DNA of 55,364 nt from Geodermatophilus sp. TF02-6 (GTDB lineage Bacteria; Actinomycetota; Actinomycetes; Mycobacteriales; Geodermatophilaceae), in the NCBI RefSeq assembly GCF_003319115.1, contig NZ_QOHF01000026.1, forward strand, positions 1 through 55,364, given 5' to 3'. The notes under the pieces are model-generated. The model did no database searches. It was not told the DNA's origin and saw only the letters and a list, made by a program, of their open reading frames with translations. A program made the position numbers and the translations under genes. This document shows positions 7,827 to 16,022 of the stretch, one piece after another (the first letter of the stretch is position 1; each line of letters opens with the position of its first letter).

Positions 7827-9082
7827 CGCAGGTCGAGCCCGGCCAGCGGGGACTCGTCGCAGGTCTTCGCCGGGGCCTTCGGGATCGACGGCATGCCCAG
7901 CAGCGTGGGCTGGCCGCGCACCGGGCCGGTGTGGGAGTGGTCGAGGGAGCTCCTCGGCGGAACCGTGGAGGCGGCGCGGGCGGCGAGCGCGGCCTCGCCG
8001 TAGCCCTGCACGCACTCGGGGTCGGGGCCGTCGAGCGGCAGGCCGGTGAAGAACTTGGCCGCCATGCAGCCGCCGCGGCAGGCGTCGAAGTGCGCGCACC
8101 TGGTGCACGCGCCACCGGTCTGCGGGCTGCGCAGCTCGGCGAACAGCTCCGAGGACCGCCAGACCCGCTGGAAGCCGCCGGGCGAGCGCACGTTGCCGGC
8201 GAGGAACTGCTCGTGGATGGCGAACGGGCAGGCGTAGACGTCGCCCACCGGGTCGATCAGGCAGACCACCCGCCCGGCGCCGCACAGGTTCAGCCCGGGC
8301 AGCGCCTGGCCGTAGGCCGACAGGTGGAAGAACGAGTCGCCGGTGAGCACGCGGTCGCCGTGGGCCAGCAGCCAGGAGTACAGCTCGCGCTGCTGGTCCT
8401 GGGTCGGGTGCAGGGAGTCCCAGACGTCGGCGCCGCGGCCGGAGGGGCGCAGGCGGGTGATCCGCAGCTGGGCGCCGTAGCGGTCGGTGAGCGCCCTGAA
8501 CTCGTCGAGCTGCCCGGCGTTCTCCCGGGTGACCACGACCGACACCTTGAAGTCGCGCATCCCGGCCTCGGCCAGGTTCTCCAGCGCCCGGACGGCGGTG
8601 GCGAACGAGCCCGCGCCCCGGACGCGGTCGTTGACCTCGGCGGTCGCACCGTCGAGGGAGATCTGCACGTCGACGTAGTCGGTGGCCGCCAGCTGCTCGG
8701 CGCGGGCGCGGTCGAGCTTGACGCCGTTGGTGGAGAACTTGACCCCGACGTCGTGGCCGATGGCGTAGTCGAGCAGGTGCCAGAAGTCCGGCCGGACGGT
8801 GGGCTCGCCGCCGCCGACGTTGACGTAGAAGACCTGCATCCGCTGCAGCTCGTCGAGAACGCGCTCGGCCTCGGCGGTGGACAGCTCGCGCGGGTCCCGC
8901 CGTCCGGAGGAGGACAGGCAGTGCACGCAGGCCAGGTTGCAGGCGTAGGTGAGCTCCCAGGTCAGGCAGATCGGGGCGTCGAGCCCGTACTCGAACTGGT
9001 CGATCAACCGCCCCGTCGGGGAGGTGGGGCGGGCGGCCGGCACGGCGGGACGCAGCGGGCGGGCAGGCAGGACGGCGGTCAT
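7823..9082 (-). CDS. mftC: mycofactocin radical SAM maturase MftC
   Basis: The protein has 419 residues. The radical SAM cluster motif CNLACVHC gives Cys48, Cys52 and Cys55, GGGEPT follows near 90, and the SPASM region near 300-370 holds the auxiliary cluster cysteines (CPFAIH, CTRCAHFDACRGGC). MftC acts on the C-terminal Val-Tyr of MftA: it removes CO2 from the Tyr and then forms a C-C bond. The ATG overlaps the mftB stop by 4 nt, so translation is coupled. The C-terminal tail after about residue 375 (Pro/Ser rich, ending GLDLR) is longer than the core needs. The stop overlaps the start of the next flavoprotein gene. Confidence 0.95.
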   Translation of the reverse strand: MTAVLPARPLRPAVPAARPTSPTGRLIDQFEYGLDAPICLTWELTYACNLACVHCLSSSGRRDPRELSTAEAERVLDELQRMQVFYVNVGGGEPTVRPDFWHLLDYAIGHDVGVKFSTNGVKLDRARAEQLAATDYVDVQISLDGATAEVNDRVRGAGSFATAVRALENLAEAGMRDFKVSVVVTRENAGQLDEFRALTDRYGAQLRITRLRPSGRGADVWDSLHPTQDQQRELYSWLLAHGDRVLTGDSFFHLSAYGQALPGLNLCGAGRVVCLIDPVGDVYACPFAIHEQFLAGNVRSPGGFQRVWRSSELFAELRSPQTGGACTRCAHFDACRGGCMAAKFFTGLPLDGPDPECVQGYGEAALAARAASTVPPRSSLDHSHTGPVRGQPTLLGMPSIPKAPAKTCDESPLAGLDLR

Positions 9083-9369
9083 GCGGGGGACTCCCGGAGC
9101 TCGATCATCTGCGAACGGGCGAGGTCGGCCAGGGCCTTGACGTAGGCGGGGTGCTGCGCCTCGGGGACCCCGCAGGCGACGAGGGTGGCCTCGGCGCTGG
9201 GGTGGTCGGCCAGCGTCTCGACGACGCTGACCAGCGTCGGCGACTTCAGGAAGGACAGCTTCCGGTTGCCGAAGTGGTAGACGAGCGCGCCGAAGGGCTC
9301 GGGGCGCAGCGCCACCGAGCGGGCCCGCCGCCAGGGCAGCGACGGGTCGAAGGGTGCGGGGTCGGGCAT
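9079..9369 (-). CDS. mftB: mycofactocin peptide chaperone MftB
   Basis: The protein has 96 residues from the ATG at 9369; a GTG at 9402 would add 11 residues, and neither start has a clear ribosome site. The core (PWRRARSVALRPEPFGALVYHFGNRKLSFLKSP) is the PqqD-like RRE fold that holds the MftA peptide and presents it to MftC. It lies between mftA and mftC, 65 nt after the mftA stop, and overlaps mftC by 4 nt. Translation is probably reached by re-initiation from mftA. Family length and motifs fit well. Confidence 0.93.
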   Translation of the reverse strand: MPDPAPFDPSLPWRRARSVALRPEPFGALVYHFGNRKLSFLKSPTLVSVVETLADHPSAEATLVACGVPEAQHPAYVKALADLARSQMIELRESPA

Positions 9370-9434
9370 CCCGGGAGGCGGAGCGGCGCCGGTGTCACCC
9401 ACCGGCTCGGCCGGCGCCGCGAGGGGGGCCTCGA

Positions 9435-9560
9435 TCAGTACACCCCGCACATGCCGTCGATGGAGACCTCCTCGACGAGCGACTCCTCGACCAGCACCTC
9501 CTCGGCGGCGGGAGCCGTGCCCTCGTCGCCGGTGGCCTGCGGATCGGTGGTCTCGGGCAC
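9435..9560 (-). CDS. mftA: mycofactocin precursor peptide MftA
   Basis: The peptide has 41 residues, starts at a GTG, and has CAGGAGG placed 4 nt upstream. The C-terminus reads IDGMCGVY, the conserved end of mycofactocin precursors; the last Val and Tyr become the cofactor after MftC (decarboxylation and crosslinking) and a peptidase. The leader is acidic (EEVLVEESLVEEVS) and is likely what MftB grips. It is the first gene of the operon mftA-mftB-mftC and is divergent from the TetR-type regulator. The frame is too short for usual gene callers and is easily missed. Confidence 0.96.
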   Translation of the reverse strand: MPETTDPQATGDEGTAPAAEEVLVEESLVEEVSIDGMCGVY

Positions 9561-9684
9561 GGCGCCTCCTGTGATCGGGGTTACGGGTCGGACGGGACGT
9601 TAGTGACACCCAGTGCCAGCGGCAACACCGATCCGGGGACGCCGACGTGGCGGTCCGGCCGTCCACGGCACCGGGTGCTCCAAG
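9561..9684. promoter_or_regulatory. divergent promoter region mftA / mftR
   Basis: These 124 nt must carry both promoters and probably the MftR operator. I see TGCC-AGC-GGCA, a short perfect inverted repeat near 9614-9624, and the stretch TTAGTGACACCCAGTG around 9600-9615, but neither is strong. No clear -10 box was found for either direction. In mycobacteria MftR represses its own neighbourhood and responds to acyl-CoA; this is family knowledge, not seen here. Confidence 0.5.
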
Positions 9685-10293
9685 ATGGTGTGCGTGACCG
9701 ACCTGCTACCCGACGCACGCACGGAGACCCGCGCCCGCATCGAGCAGGCCGCCCTCGACCTGTTCACGCGCAGGGGCTTCGAGCAGGTCACCACCGACGA
9801 GATCGCCGACGCCGCGGGGATCAGCCGGCGCACGTTCTTCCGGTACGTCGCGACCAAGGCCGACGCGGTGTGGGGCGACTTCGGGTCGCACGTCGACCGG
9901 TTGGACCGGCTGCTGTCGGCCACCCGCCCCGACCAACCGGTGCTCGCCTCGATCTGCGCGGCCTACGTCGAGGTCAACGACTACGCGGTGGCCGACCTGC
10001 CGATGCTGCGGCAGCGGATGACCCTCGTCCTGGGCGAGCCGGCCCTGCAGGCGCACTCGCAGGTCCGCTACGCCGACGTCGACCGGGTGGTGGCCGAGCA
10101 CGTCGCCCGGCGCGCCGGCCTCACCCCCGGCGCGCTGCTGCCCCGGCTGGTCGCCACGAGCACGCGCGCGGCCGCGACGACGGCGTTCGAGGTCTGGCTG
10201 GCCGACGGGACGACGTCCCTCGCCGACGACCTGCACGCCGCCTTCGACCAGCTCGCCCTGGGCTTCCCCGGCCTGCGCACCCGCGCCGCCTGA
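9685..10293 (+). CDS. mftR: mycofactocin-system TetR-family regulator MftR
   Basis: The protein has about 202 residues. The N-terminal TetR helix-turn-helix reads TRARIEQAALDLFTRRGFEQ, with TTDEIADAAGISRRTFFRYV as the recognition part; RRTFFRY is typical for this subfamily. The ligand domain is helical and not conserved enough to read. The ATG at 9685, GTG at 9688 and GTG at 9694 are all possible starts, and no ribosome site is evident. It is divergent from mftA, as in known clusters. The usual role is repression of mft genes and linked dehydrogenases until a substrate-derived acyl-CoA appears. Confidence 0.9.
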   Translation: MVCVTDLLPDARTETRARIEQAALDLFTRRGFEQVTTDEIADAAGISRRTFFRYVATKADAVWGDFGSHVDRLDRLLSATRPDQPVLASICAAYVEVNDYAVADLPMLRQRMTLVLGEPALQAHSQVRYADVDRVVAEHVARRAGLTPGALLPRLVATSTRAAATTAFEVWLADGTTSLADDLHAAFDQLALGFPGLRTRAA

Positions 10294-10365
10294 CGCCGTC
10301 CGGAGCCGGGGGCGGGGCCGGGGCCGCACCACCGTCCGGGGACCCGTGGGCGCGGGTCAGGCGGG

Positions 10366-10742
10366 TCAGCTGCCGGGTGCTCCGGCGCCGAGGCGGTCCA
10401 GCTCGGCCAGGTCGTCGAGGCCGAGCAGCAGCGCGGCCGCCGCGAGGTTCGCCTCCAGCTGCGCCACCGAGGTGGCGCCCGGGATCAGCAGCAGGTTGGG
10501 GGAACGGGCCAGCAGCCGACCTGGGCAGGGGTCACGTGGCTCACCCCGAGGTGGCGGAGGAGCCCCTCCTGCTGCAGCTGCGCCAGCGCCGCGAACGGCT
10601 CGGCGAGGGAGCGCTCCTCTGCCTCGCCCAGCCCCGGCATCCGCAGGGTGACCACGTCCAGCACGTCCAGCACGTCCAGCCCCAGCTGGTCCAGGTCGTC
10701 CTGCACCGCCCGGCGCAGCTCCACAGGTGTCAGCGCCTCCAT
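10366..10742 (-). pseudogene. remnant of an aldo/keto reductase
   Basis: Two neighbouring frames together spell the C-terminal third of an aldo/keto reductase. The first (ATG 10742) reads LDVLDVVTLRMPG, FAALAQLQQEGLLRHLGVSH and VTPAQVG; it then shifts into a second frame with SPNLLLIPGATSVAQLEANL and ends at 10366. The N-terminal part with the catalytic Asp/Tyr/Lys is missing, and an internal block after VTPAQV has been lost. The start sits 9 nt past the stop of the aminotransferase gene, so it was once the last gene of that operon. A functional intact aldo/keto reductase exists at 23654-24505. Confidence 0.8.
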
Positions 10743-10750
10743 CGAGGTGC

Positions 10751-12070
10751 TCAGGACGCGAGCCACTCCCGCAGCCCGGCCAGCAGGCGCTCGACATCGG
10801 CGGCGTCGGTGTAGGGGGCCAGCCCGACCCGCAGGCCACCGGTGTCGCCCAGCCCGAGCCAGCGGGAGGCCTCGATCGCGTAGAAGGACCCGGCCGGCGC
10901 GTTGACGCCCCTTCCGGCGAGGAAGCGGTGGGCGTCGGCGGCGTCCCGGCCGGCGAAGGTCATCAGCAGGGTCGGGGTGCGCCGCCGGGCCCGGGACCAC
11001 ACGGTGACGCCGGGTAGCGCGCGGACGCCGTCCTCGACGCGCTCCCGCAGCCGGTCCTCGTGCGCCTCCACCGCGGCCATCCCGGCCTCCAGCCGGCCCC
11101 GGCGGTCCCCCTCCGAGCCCCCGTCGCCGGCTCTGCCGGCCGGGGGGCCCAGCCCGGCGGCTCTGCCGGCCGGGGGGCCCAGCCCGGCGGCTCTGCCGGC
11201 CGGGGGGCCCAGCCCGGCGGCTCTGCCGGCCGGGGGGCCCAGCCCGGCGAGGAAGTCGACCGCGGCGGTCGTGCCGGCCAGCAGCTCGTAGGGCAGCGTG
11301 CCCAGCTCGAAGCGCTCCGGGACGGCGTCGGTCGAGGGCAGCAGCTTGTCCGGGTGCAGCGTCTCCAGCAGGTCGGGCCGGGCGATGACGCAGCCGCAGT
11401 GCGGGCCGAGGAACTTGTACGGCGAGCAGGCGTAGAGGTCGGCGCCGAGTACCTCGACGTCGACGGCGGCGTGCGCGGTGAGGTGCACTCCGTCGACGTA
11501 GGTCAGCGCCCCGGCGGCGGAGGCGAGGACGCTGATCGCGGCGACGTCCGGCCGGGTGCCGATGAGGTTCGAGGCGCCGGTGACCGCGACCAGGCGGGTT
11601 CGGTCGGACAGCACCGCGCCCACCTGCTCCGGCGCCAGCTCCCCGGTGGCCGGGTCGAACGCCGCCCAGCGCACCGTGGCGCCGCGGGCCCGCGCGGCCT
11701 GCACCCACGGGCGGACGTTCGCGTCGTGGTCCAGCCGGGTCACCACCACCTCGTCCCCCGGACCCCAGCCGGCCGACAGCACCCGGGAGAAGTCGTAGGT
11801 CAGGGACGTCGTGCTGCGGCCGAAGACGACGCCACCGGGGTCGCCGGCGACCAGGTCGGCGACCGCCCGGCGCGCGGCGAGGACGATGTCGTCGGCGTTG
11901 CGCTCGGCCTGCGTGACCCGCCCGCGGTTGGCCATCGGCGCGGTCATCGCCCCGGCGACCGCGGCGGCCACCGACCCGGGCACCTGCGACCCCCCGGGCC
12001 CGTCGAAGTGGGCGGTCCCGGACCGCAGGGCGGGGAAGCAGGCGCGGACGGCGTCGACGTCGTAGCTCAC
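10751..12070 (-). CDS. cysteine desulfurase-like aminotransferase class V
   Basis: The protein has 439 residues and belongs to the PLP fold type I, class V group (cysteine desulfurase-like, VC1184-type subfamily). The N-terminus shows FPALRSGTAHFDGPGGSQVP, and the PLP lysine lies in CSPYKFLGPHCG near residue 220. The C-terminal part has the GLRVGLAPYTDAADV motif. About 40 residues of GLGPPAGRAA repeated four times interrupt the protein near residues 274-313, at the junction of the large and small domains; homologues do not need it. The GTG start lies 4 nt after the stop of the flavin monooxygenase gene, with GGGGAGG upstream. Whether it is a desulfurase, lyase or racemase is open. Confidence 0.85.
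   Translation of the reverse strand: MSYDVDAVRACFPALRSGTAHFDGPGGSQVPGSVAAAVAGAMTAPMANRGRVTQAERNADDIVLAARRAVADLVAGDPGGVVFGRSTTSLTYDFSRVLSAGWGPGDEVVVTRLDHDANVRPWVQAARARGATVRWAAFDPATGELAPEQVGAVLSDRTRLVAVTGASNLIGTRPDVAAISVLASAAGALTYVDGVHLTAHAAVDVEVLGADLYACSPYKFLGPHCGCVIARPDLLETLHPDKLLPSTDAVPERFELGTLPYELLAGTTAAVDFLAGLGPPAGRAAGLGPPAGRAAGLGPPAGRAAGLGPPAGRAGDGGSEGDRRGRLEAGMAAVEAHEDRLRERVEDGVRALPGVTVWSRARRRTPTLLMTFAGRDAADAHRFLAGRGVNAPAGSFYAIEASRWLGLGDTGGLRVGLAPYTDAADVERLLAGLREWLAS
11131..11250. repeat. four 30-bp tandem repeats inside a coding sequence
   Basis: Four copies of a 30-bp unit starting CTCTGCCGGCCGGGGGGCCC stand head to tail; the copies are identical except for the last base of the final one. 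The length is a multiple of three, so the class V aminotransferase stays in frame and gains four GLGPPAGRAA decapeptides. Identity between units suggests recent expansion, and copy number may differ between strains. Confidence 0.95.
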
Positions 12071-12074
12071 CCGG

Positions 12075-13583
12075 TCAGGATGCCGGGCCGCCCTCCCCTG
12101 CGGCCGGGTCGCGCGGACGGCGCTCTGCGTCGGCTCGGGTCGCCGACCGCACGATGCGGTCGGGCCGGACGACGACGCTGCCCGCCCGCCCCCGCCGCAG
12201 CCAGGCGGTGAGCGCGCCGCCCACGTCGACCACCTCGGTCTCCGGCCCGCCCTCGGGGCGGACCGCCAGCCGCCCCGGGGCGAGCAGCCGCAGCCGCGCC
12301 GTCCCGGACCCGAGGACGTCGTCCACCGGGCAGCCGCGGTCGCCGACGCGGACCGGGGCGCGGGGCAGCAGCGTGCCCGCCAGCCGCCGCCCCGCCCGGC
12401 CGCGGCGCGCCACCAGCGGGCCGCGGCGCAGCGGCGGCGTGCGGCTGTCGGTCGCGAACGCCGCGACCGCCGGGACCCGCCCGGCGACGGCGAGGACCCC
12501 GCGGCGCAGGCCCGCCGCGCCCCGGCCGCCGCCGGTCATCAGCCGGCCGACCAGCAGCGCCAGCCGCACCATCGCCCGGGCGTGCGGCTCCCGCTCGGCC
12601 TGGTGCGTGTCGAGCAGCGCCTCGTCGGCGGTCCCGGTCAGCACCGCGGCCAGCTTCCAGGCCAGCTGGTGGACGTCGCGCAACCCCAGCCCGAGCCCCT
12701 GCCCGATGAACGGCGGGGTGAGGTGGGCGGCGTCGCCGGCGAGCAGCACCCGCCCGCTGCGCCAGCGGTCGGCCACCTGGGCGCGGTAGGTGTACTCGGC
12801 CACCCGCACCACCTCGGCGCCCGCCGCGCCGAAGGGTGCCAGCAGCGCCGGGAGCCGGGCCGCGAGCTCCTCGGGCATCTCCCCCGGACGCAGCCGGGCC
12901 TCCCAGCGGTAGCGGTCGCCGGTGACCGGCATGAACGTGGCCGCCCGGTGCGGGTCGCAGACCTGGTGCACGCCCGGCCACACCGGCAGCGGCGCGGCCG
13001 AGCGGAGGTCGGCGACCAGCCAGCGGTCGGGCCGGCCGAGGTCGCGCATGCGGGCGCCGACGAGCCGGCGCACCGTGCTGTGGGCGCCGTCGCAGCCGAG
13101 TACCGCGGCGGCGGCCAGCGGGGAGCGGGTGCCCGACGCGCGGTCGAGCACGGTGAGCGCCGCGCCGCGGTCGTCCCGGGCCAGGTCGACGAGTTCCGCG
13201 CCGGCGCGCAGGGTGATCCCCGGCGTCCGGCCGACGGCGGCCAGCAGCAGGTCCTCCAGGTCGGGCTGGTGGAACATCGAGCCCTGCGGCCAGCCGTGCG
13301 CCCCCGCGGCCGCGGAGCGGCGGAACTCGGCGAGGGTGCGCAACCGGCCGTCGAGCAGCCGCAGCCCGCGCACCGGCCGGCCGATCCGGAGGAAGTCGTC
13401 GGCCACCCCGGCGTCGGCCAGGGCCCGCAGCGCCTCGTCGTCCAGGTGCACCGCGCGGGGCTGCCCGTAGGGCGCCGGCTGCCGCTCGAGGACGAGCACC
13501 TGCACCCCGCGGCGGGCCAGCAGCAGCGCCGCCGTCAGCCCGACCGGCCCGGCGCCGACGACGACCACCGGGGTGTTCGACAC
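12075..13583 (-). CDS. FAD-dependent aromatic hydroxylase (MhpA/PHBH-like)
   Basis: The protein has 502 residues. It has the Rossmann motif VVVVGAGPVGLTAALLLA at the N-terminus, the middle DG motif (LGCDGAHSTVRRLVG near 170) and the GDAAHLTPPFIGQGLGLGLRD motif that binds the ribityl part of FAD near 290. These mark group A flavoprotein monooxygenases that hydroxylate phenolic rings with NAD(P)H and O2. The GTG start at 13583 has GGGAGGG about 7 nt upstream and removes a non-conserved extension. It is the first gene of an operon with the cysteine-desulfurase-like gene. The C-terminal thioredoxin-like part is short. Substrate unknown. Confidence 0.88.
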   Translation of the reverse strand: MSNTPVVVVGAGPVGLTAALLLARRGVQVLVLERQPAPYGQPRAVHLDDEALRALADAGVADDFLRIGRPVRGLRLLDGRLRTLAEFRRSAAAGAHGWPQGSMFHQPDLEDLLLAAVGRTPGITLRAGAELVDLARDDRGAALTVLDRASGTRSPLAAAAVLGCDGAHSTVRRLVGARMRDLGRPDRWLVADLRSAAPLPVWPGVHQVCDPHRAATFMPVTGDRYRWEARLRPGEMPEELAARLPALLAPFGAAGAEVVRVAEYTYRAQVADRWRSGRVLLAGDAAHLTPPFIGQGLGLGLRDVHQLAWKLAAVLTGTADEALLDTHQAEREPHARAMVRLALLVGRLMTGGGRGAAGLRRGVLAVAGRVPAVAAFATDSRTPPLRRGPLVARRGRAGRRLAGTLLPRAPVRVGDRGCPVDDVLGSGTARLRLLAPGRLAVRPEGGPETEVVDVGGALTAWLRRGRAGSVVVRPDRIVRSATRADAERRPRDPAAGEGGPAS

Positions 13584-13735
13584 CGGTCCACCCTCCCAGC
13601 CGGCGCACCAGGAGGTGGCGGCGACGTTGCACCGCCCTTCCCCTGGTGTGGTCCGCGCCATAACGTGCCGAGCACGGCCGTGCGCCGGTCCATGCGGACA
13701 TGCCCTCAGCGGTGAGGGCGACGAGGAGGTCTCCT

Positions 13736-14863
13736 GTGCCCGTGAACACCCGCGGAGCGATCGTGCGCTCCGCCCCCGGCAAGTACGAGGTCGTCGACCT
13801 GGTCGCCGACGACCCCCGCCCGGGCGAGATCCAGGTGAAGATGGCCGCGTCGGGGATGTGCCACTCCGACGACCACATCGCCACCGGTGACATCCCGGTG
13901 GCGCACTACCCGATGTGCGGCGGGCACGAGGGGTCCGGCGTCGTCACGGCCGTCGGGCAGGGCACCAAGGGGTTCGCGGAGGGCGACCACGTCGTCTTCT
14001 CCTTCCTGCCCGCCTGCGGCAAGTGCCGCTGGTGCGCCGCCGGCATGAGCTACCTGTGCGACCTGGGCGCGGGCCTGCTCACCGGTGCCCGCTTCGACGA
14101 CCCGGAGAGCTTCCGGTTCACCACCTCCGACGGCACCCCCGTCGGCCAGATGTGCGGGCTGGGCACCTTCGCCGAGGTCACCACGGTCAGCGCCGACTCG
14201 GCGGTGAAGATCCCCGAGGACATCCCGCTCGACGTCGCCTGCCTGACCGGCTGCGGCGTCGGCACCGGCTGGGGCTCCTCGGTGATCGCGGCCGGGGTCG
14301 AGCCCGGCGACACGGTGATCGTCATGGGCATCGGCGGCATCGGCATCAACGCCGTCCAGGGTGCCGCGCACGCCGGCGCCAGCCACGTGATCGCCGTCGA
14401 CCCCGTCGCCTTCAAGCGGGAGAAGGCCCAGGAGCTGGGCGCCACCCACGCCTTCGAGAGCATCGAGGAGGCCGACGAGTTCGCCAAGAGCGTCACCAAC
14501 GGGCAGGGCGCGGACAAGTCCGTGGTCACCATCGGGGTCACGACCGGCGAGCACGTCGCCCAGGCCTTCTCCGCCACCCGCAAGGCCGGCACCATCGTCG
14601 TCACCGGGCTGGGCGACATCACCGACAAGAACCTGCCCATCTCCATCGGCGAGCTCACCCTCTTCGCCAAGGAGCTCAAGGGGGCTCTGTTCGGCGACTC
14701 GAACCCGCACACCGACATCCTCAAGATGCTCAGGCTCTACCAGGAGGGGAACCTCAAGCTCGACGAGCTGGTCACCAAGCGGTACACGCTCGACGAGGTG
14801 CAGCAGGGCTACGAGGACATGCACGCCGGCAAGAACATCCGCGGCGTGATCGTCTACGACTGA
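13736..14863 (+). CDS. NDMA-dependent (mycofactocin-type) zinc alcohol dehydrogenase
   Basis: The protein has 375 residues. The catalytic zinc motif lies in MCHSDDH, and GGHEGSGVV and the structural zinc cysteines (CGKCRWCAAGMSYLC) follow; the NAD fold has GIGGIGINAVQGAAHAG. The sequence matches the NDMA-dependent alcohol dehydrogenase family, in which NADH is bound so firmly that it is recycled in place by mycofactocin or by the artificial acceptor NDMA. The GTG start has GAGGAGG upstream. It stands apart from mftABC by four genes and has its own upstream region, which it shares divergently with the FAD hydroxylase gene. Confidence 0.92.
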   Translation: MPVNTRGAIVRSAPGKYEVVDLVADDPRPGEIQVKMAASGMCHSDDHIATGDIPVAHYPMCGGHEGSGVVTAVGQGTKGFAEGDHVVFSFLPACGKCRWCAAGMSYLCDLGAGLLTGARFDDPESFRFTTSDGTPVGQMCGLGTFAEVTTVSADSAVKIPEDIPLDVACLTGCGVGTGWGSSVIAAGVEPGDTVIVMGIGGIGINAVQGAAHAGASHVIAVDPVAFKREKAQELGATHAFESIEEADEFAKSVTNGQGADKSVVTIGVTTGEHVAQAFSATRKAGTIVVTGLGDITDKNLPISIGELTLFAKELKGALFGDSNPHTDILKMLRLYQEGNLKLDELVTKRYTLDEVQQGYEDMHAGKNIRGVIVYD

Positions 14864-14872
14864 GAAAGGACC

Positions 14873-15002
14873 CCCTTCCTCCCCACCCCTCGCACGCTCG
14901 GGGCGGGCCCCCGGAAGGGGGCCGTTCCAGCACGTCACCCTTCCTCCCCACCCCTCGCACGCTCGGGGCGGGCCCCGGGAAGGGGGCCGTTCCAGCACGT
15001 CA
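14873..15002. repeat. 65-bp tandem duplication of a GC-rich hairpin element
   Basis: Two 65-bp units (14873-14937 and 14938-15002) differ by one base. Each contains CCCTTCC and GGAAGGGGGCC arms able to pair, plus the core CACCCCTCGCACGCTCGGGG. The pair begins 9 nt after the stop of the alcohol dehydrogenase gene. The same core stands behind other genes of the window (20521-20595, 53538-53639). A terminator role is likely. Confidence 0.85.
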
Positions 15003-15075
15003 CCGGGGCCGGGGCGTCCTCAGCACGGGAGCGCCCCGGTCGCGTGTCCCACCACCCCTCGAGGAGCGCACACCC

Positions 15076-16005
15076 GTGGACAACAGCGCCGCCGCCCGGC
15101 GGCTGGACGTGGGCGGCATGGTCCGGGTCGCCCGGGAGCGGGTGGTCGCCCGCCTCCGGGAGGCCGAGGTCGTCGCCGCGGCGCTGTCGGCCGGCCGCAA
15201 CGTCCTGCTCGAGGGGCCGCCGGGGACCGGGAAGACGACGCTGCTGCGCTCGCTGGCCGACGGCGCCGGCGTCCCCCTGGTGCTGGTCGAGGGCAACGCC
15301 GAGCTCACCCCCGCCCGGCTGGTCGGCCACCACGACGCCTCCCGGGTGCTCACCGAGGACTACCGCGCGGAGAACTTCGTGCCCGGCCCGCTCACCCGGG
15401 CGATGACCGACGGCGCGCTCCTCTACGTCGAGGAGTTCAACCGGGTGCCCGAGGAGACGATGAACGTCCTGCTCGGCGTCCTGTCCGAGCGGGAGATGCA
15501 CGTGCCCCGCTACGGCCGGGTCACCGCCCGGCCCACCTTCCGGCTGGTCGCGGCGATGAACCCGTTCGACGCCGTCGGCACCGCCCGGGTCACCCCCGCG
15601 CTCTACGACCGCTCCTGCCGGGTGGCCATGGGCTACCAGGACGAGGACGCCGAGCTCGCCGTCGTCGCCGCGGCCACCGGCGGCCCGGTCGACCTGGTCG
15701 CGCAGGCGGTGCGCACCGTGCGGATCACCCGCGACCACCCCGAGCTGCGCATCGGCGCCTCGGTGCGCGGCGCGATCGACACGGTGCTCATCGCCCGGGA
15801 GCTGGCCACCGTCCGCGGCGACGCGGCGTCCCCCGCCGACCCGGTCGACGACACCGCCGGCCTGGACGCCGCGCTGGCCGCGCTCACCGGCAAGGTGACC
15901 CTCGCCGACGGCACGGCCCGGCCGGTGGAGGACGTCGTCGCCGACATCTGGCACAGAGCAGGTCTCGAACTGCAGAGTGCGGGTGAGGAGCCGGGAAAAG
16001 CCTGA
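15076..16005 (+). CDS. MoxR-family AAA+ ATPase
   Basis: The protein has 309 residues. Walker A is GPPGTGKTT, Walker B is LLYVEEFNR, and a sensor region with AAMNPFDAVG follows. The MoxR family works as a chaperone that, with a VWA partner, activates or inserts metal centres into enzymes. The GTG start at 15076 has GAGGAG upstream. The VWA gene follows after 17 nt. Lying behind the mycofactocin-type alcohol dehydrogenase, it might mature that or a neighbouring enzyme; this is inferred from position only. It is clearly different from the CoxD-like ATPase at 20596-21540. Confidence 0.9.
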   Translation: MDNSAAARRLDVGGMVRVARERVVARLREAEVVAAALSAGRNVLLEGPPGTGKTTLLRSLADGAGVPLVLVEGNAELTPARLVGHHDASRVLTEDYRAENFVPGPLTRAMTDGALLYVEEFNRVPEETMNVLLGVLSEREMHVPRYGRVTARPTFRLVAAMNPFDAVGTARVTPALYDRSCRVAMGYQDEDAELAVVAAATGGPVDLVAQAVRTVRITRDHPELRIGASVRGAIDTVLIARELATVRGDAASPADPVDDTAGLDAALAALTGKVTLADGTARPVEDVVADIWHRAGLELQSAGEEPGKA

Positions 16006-16022
16006 CCCCCGAGGAGCCGGGG

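Noticed and set aside
6187..8115. Very long alternative frames over the OYE type 1 gene and the end of mftC
   Set aside because: Their composition is typical of GC-skewed shadow frames, and the frames with flavin and radical SAM motifs occupy the same DNA.
11131..11250. CRISPR or VNTR outside genes
   Set aside because: Units are contiguous without spacers and lie in frame inside an enzyme gene.
13661..13683. Promoter TAACGT and palindrome GCACGGCCGTGC before the alcohol dehydrogenase
   Set aside because: There is no -35 box and the leader would be about 70 nt; such short palindromes are common by chance at this GC content.
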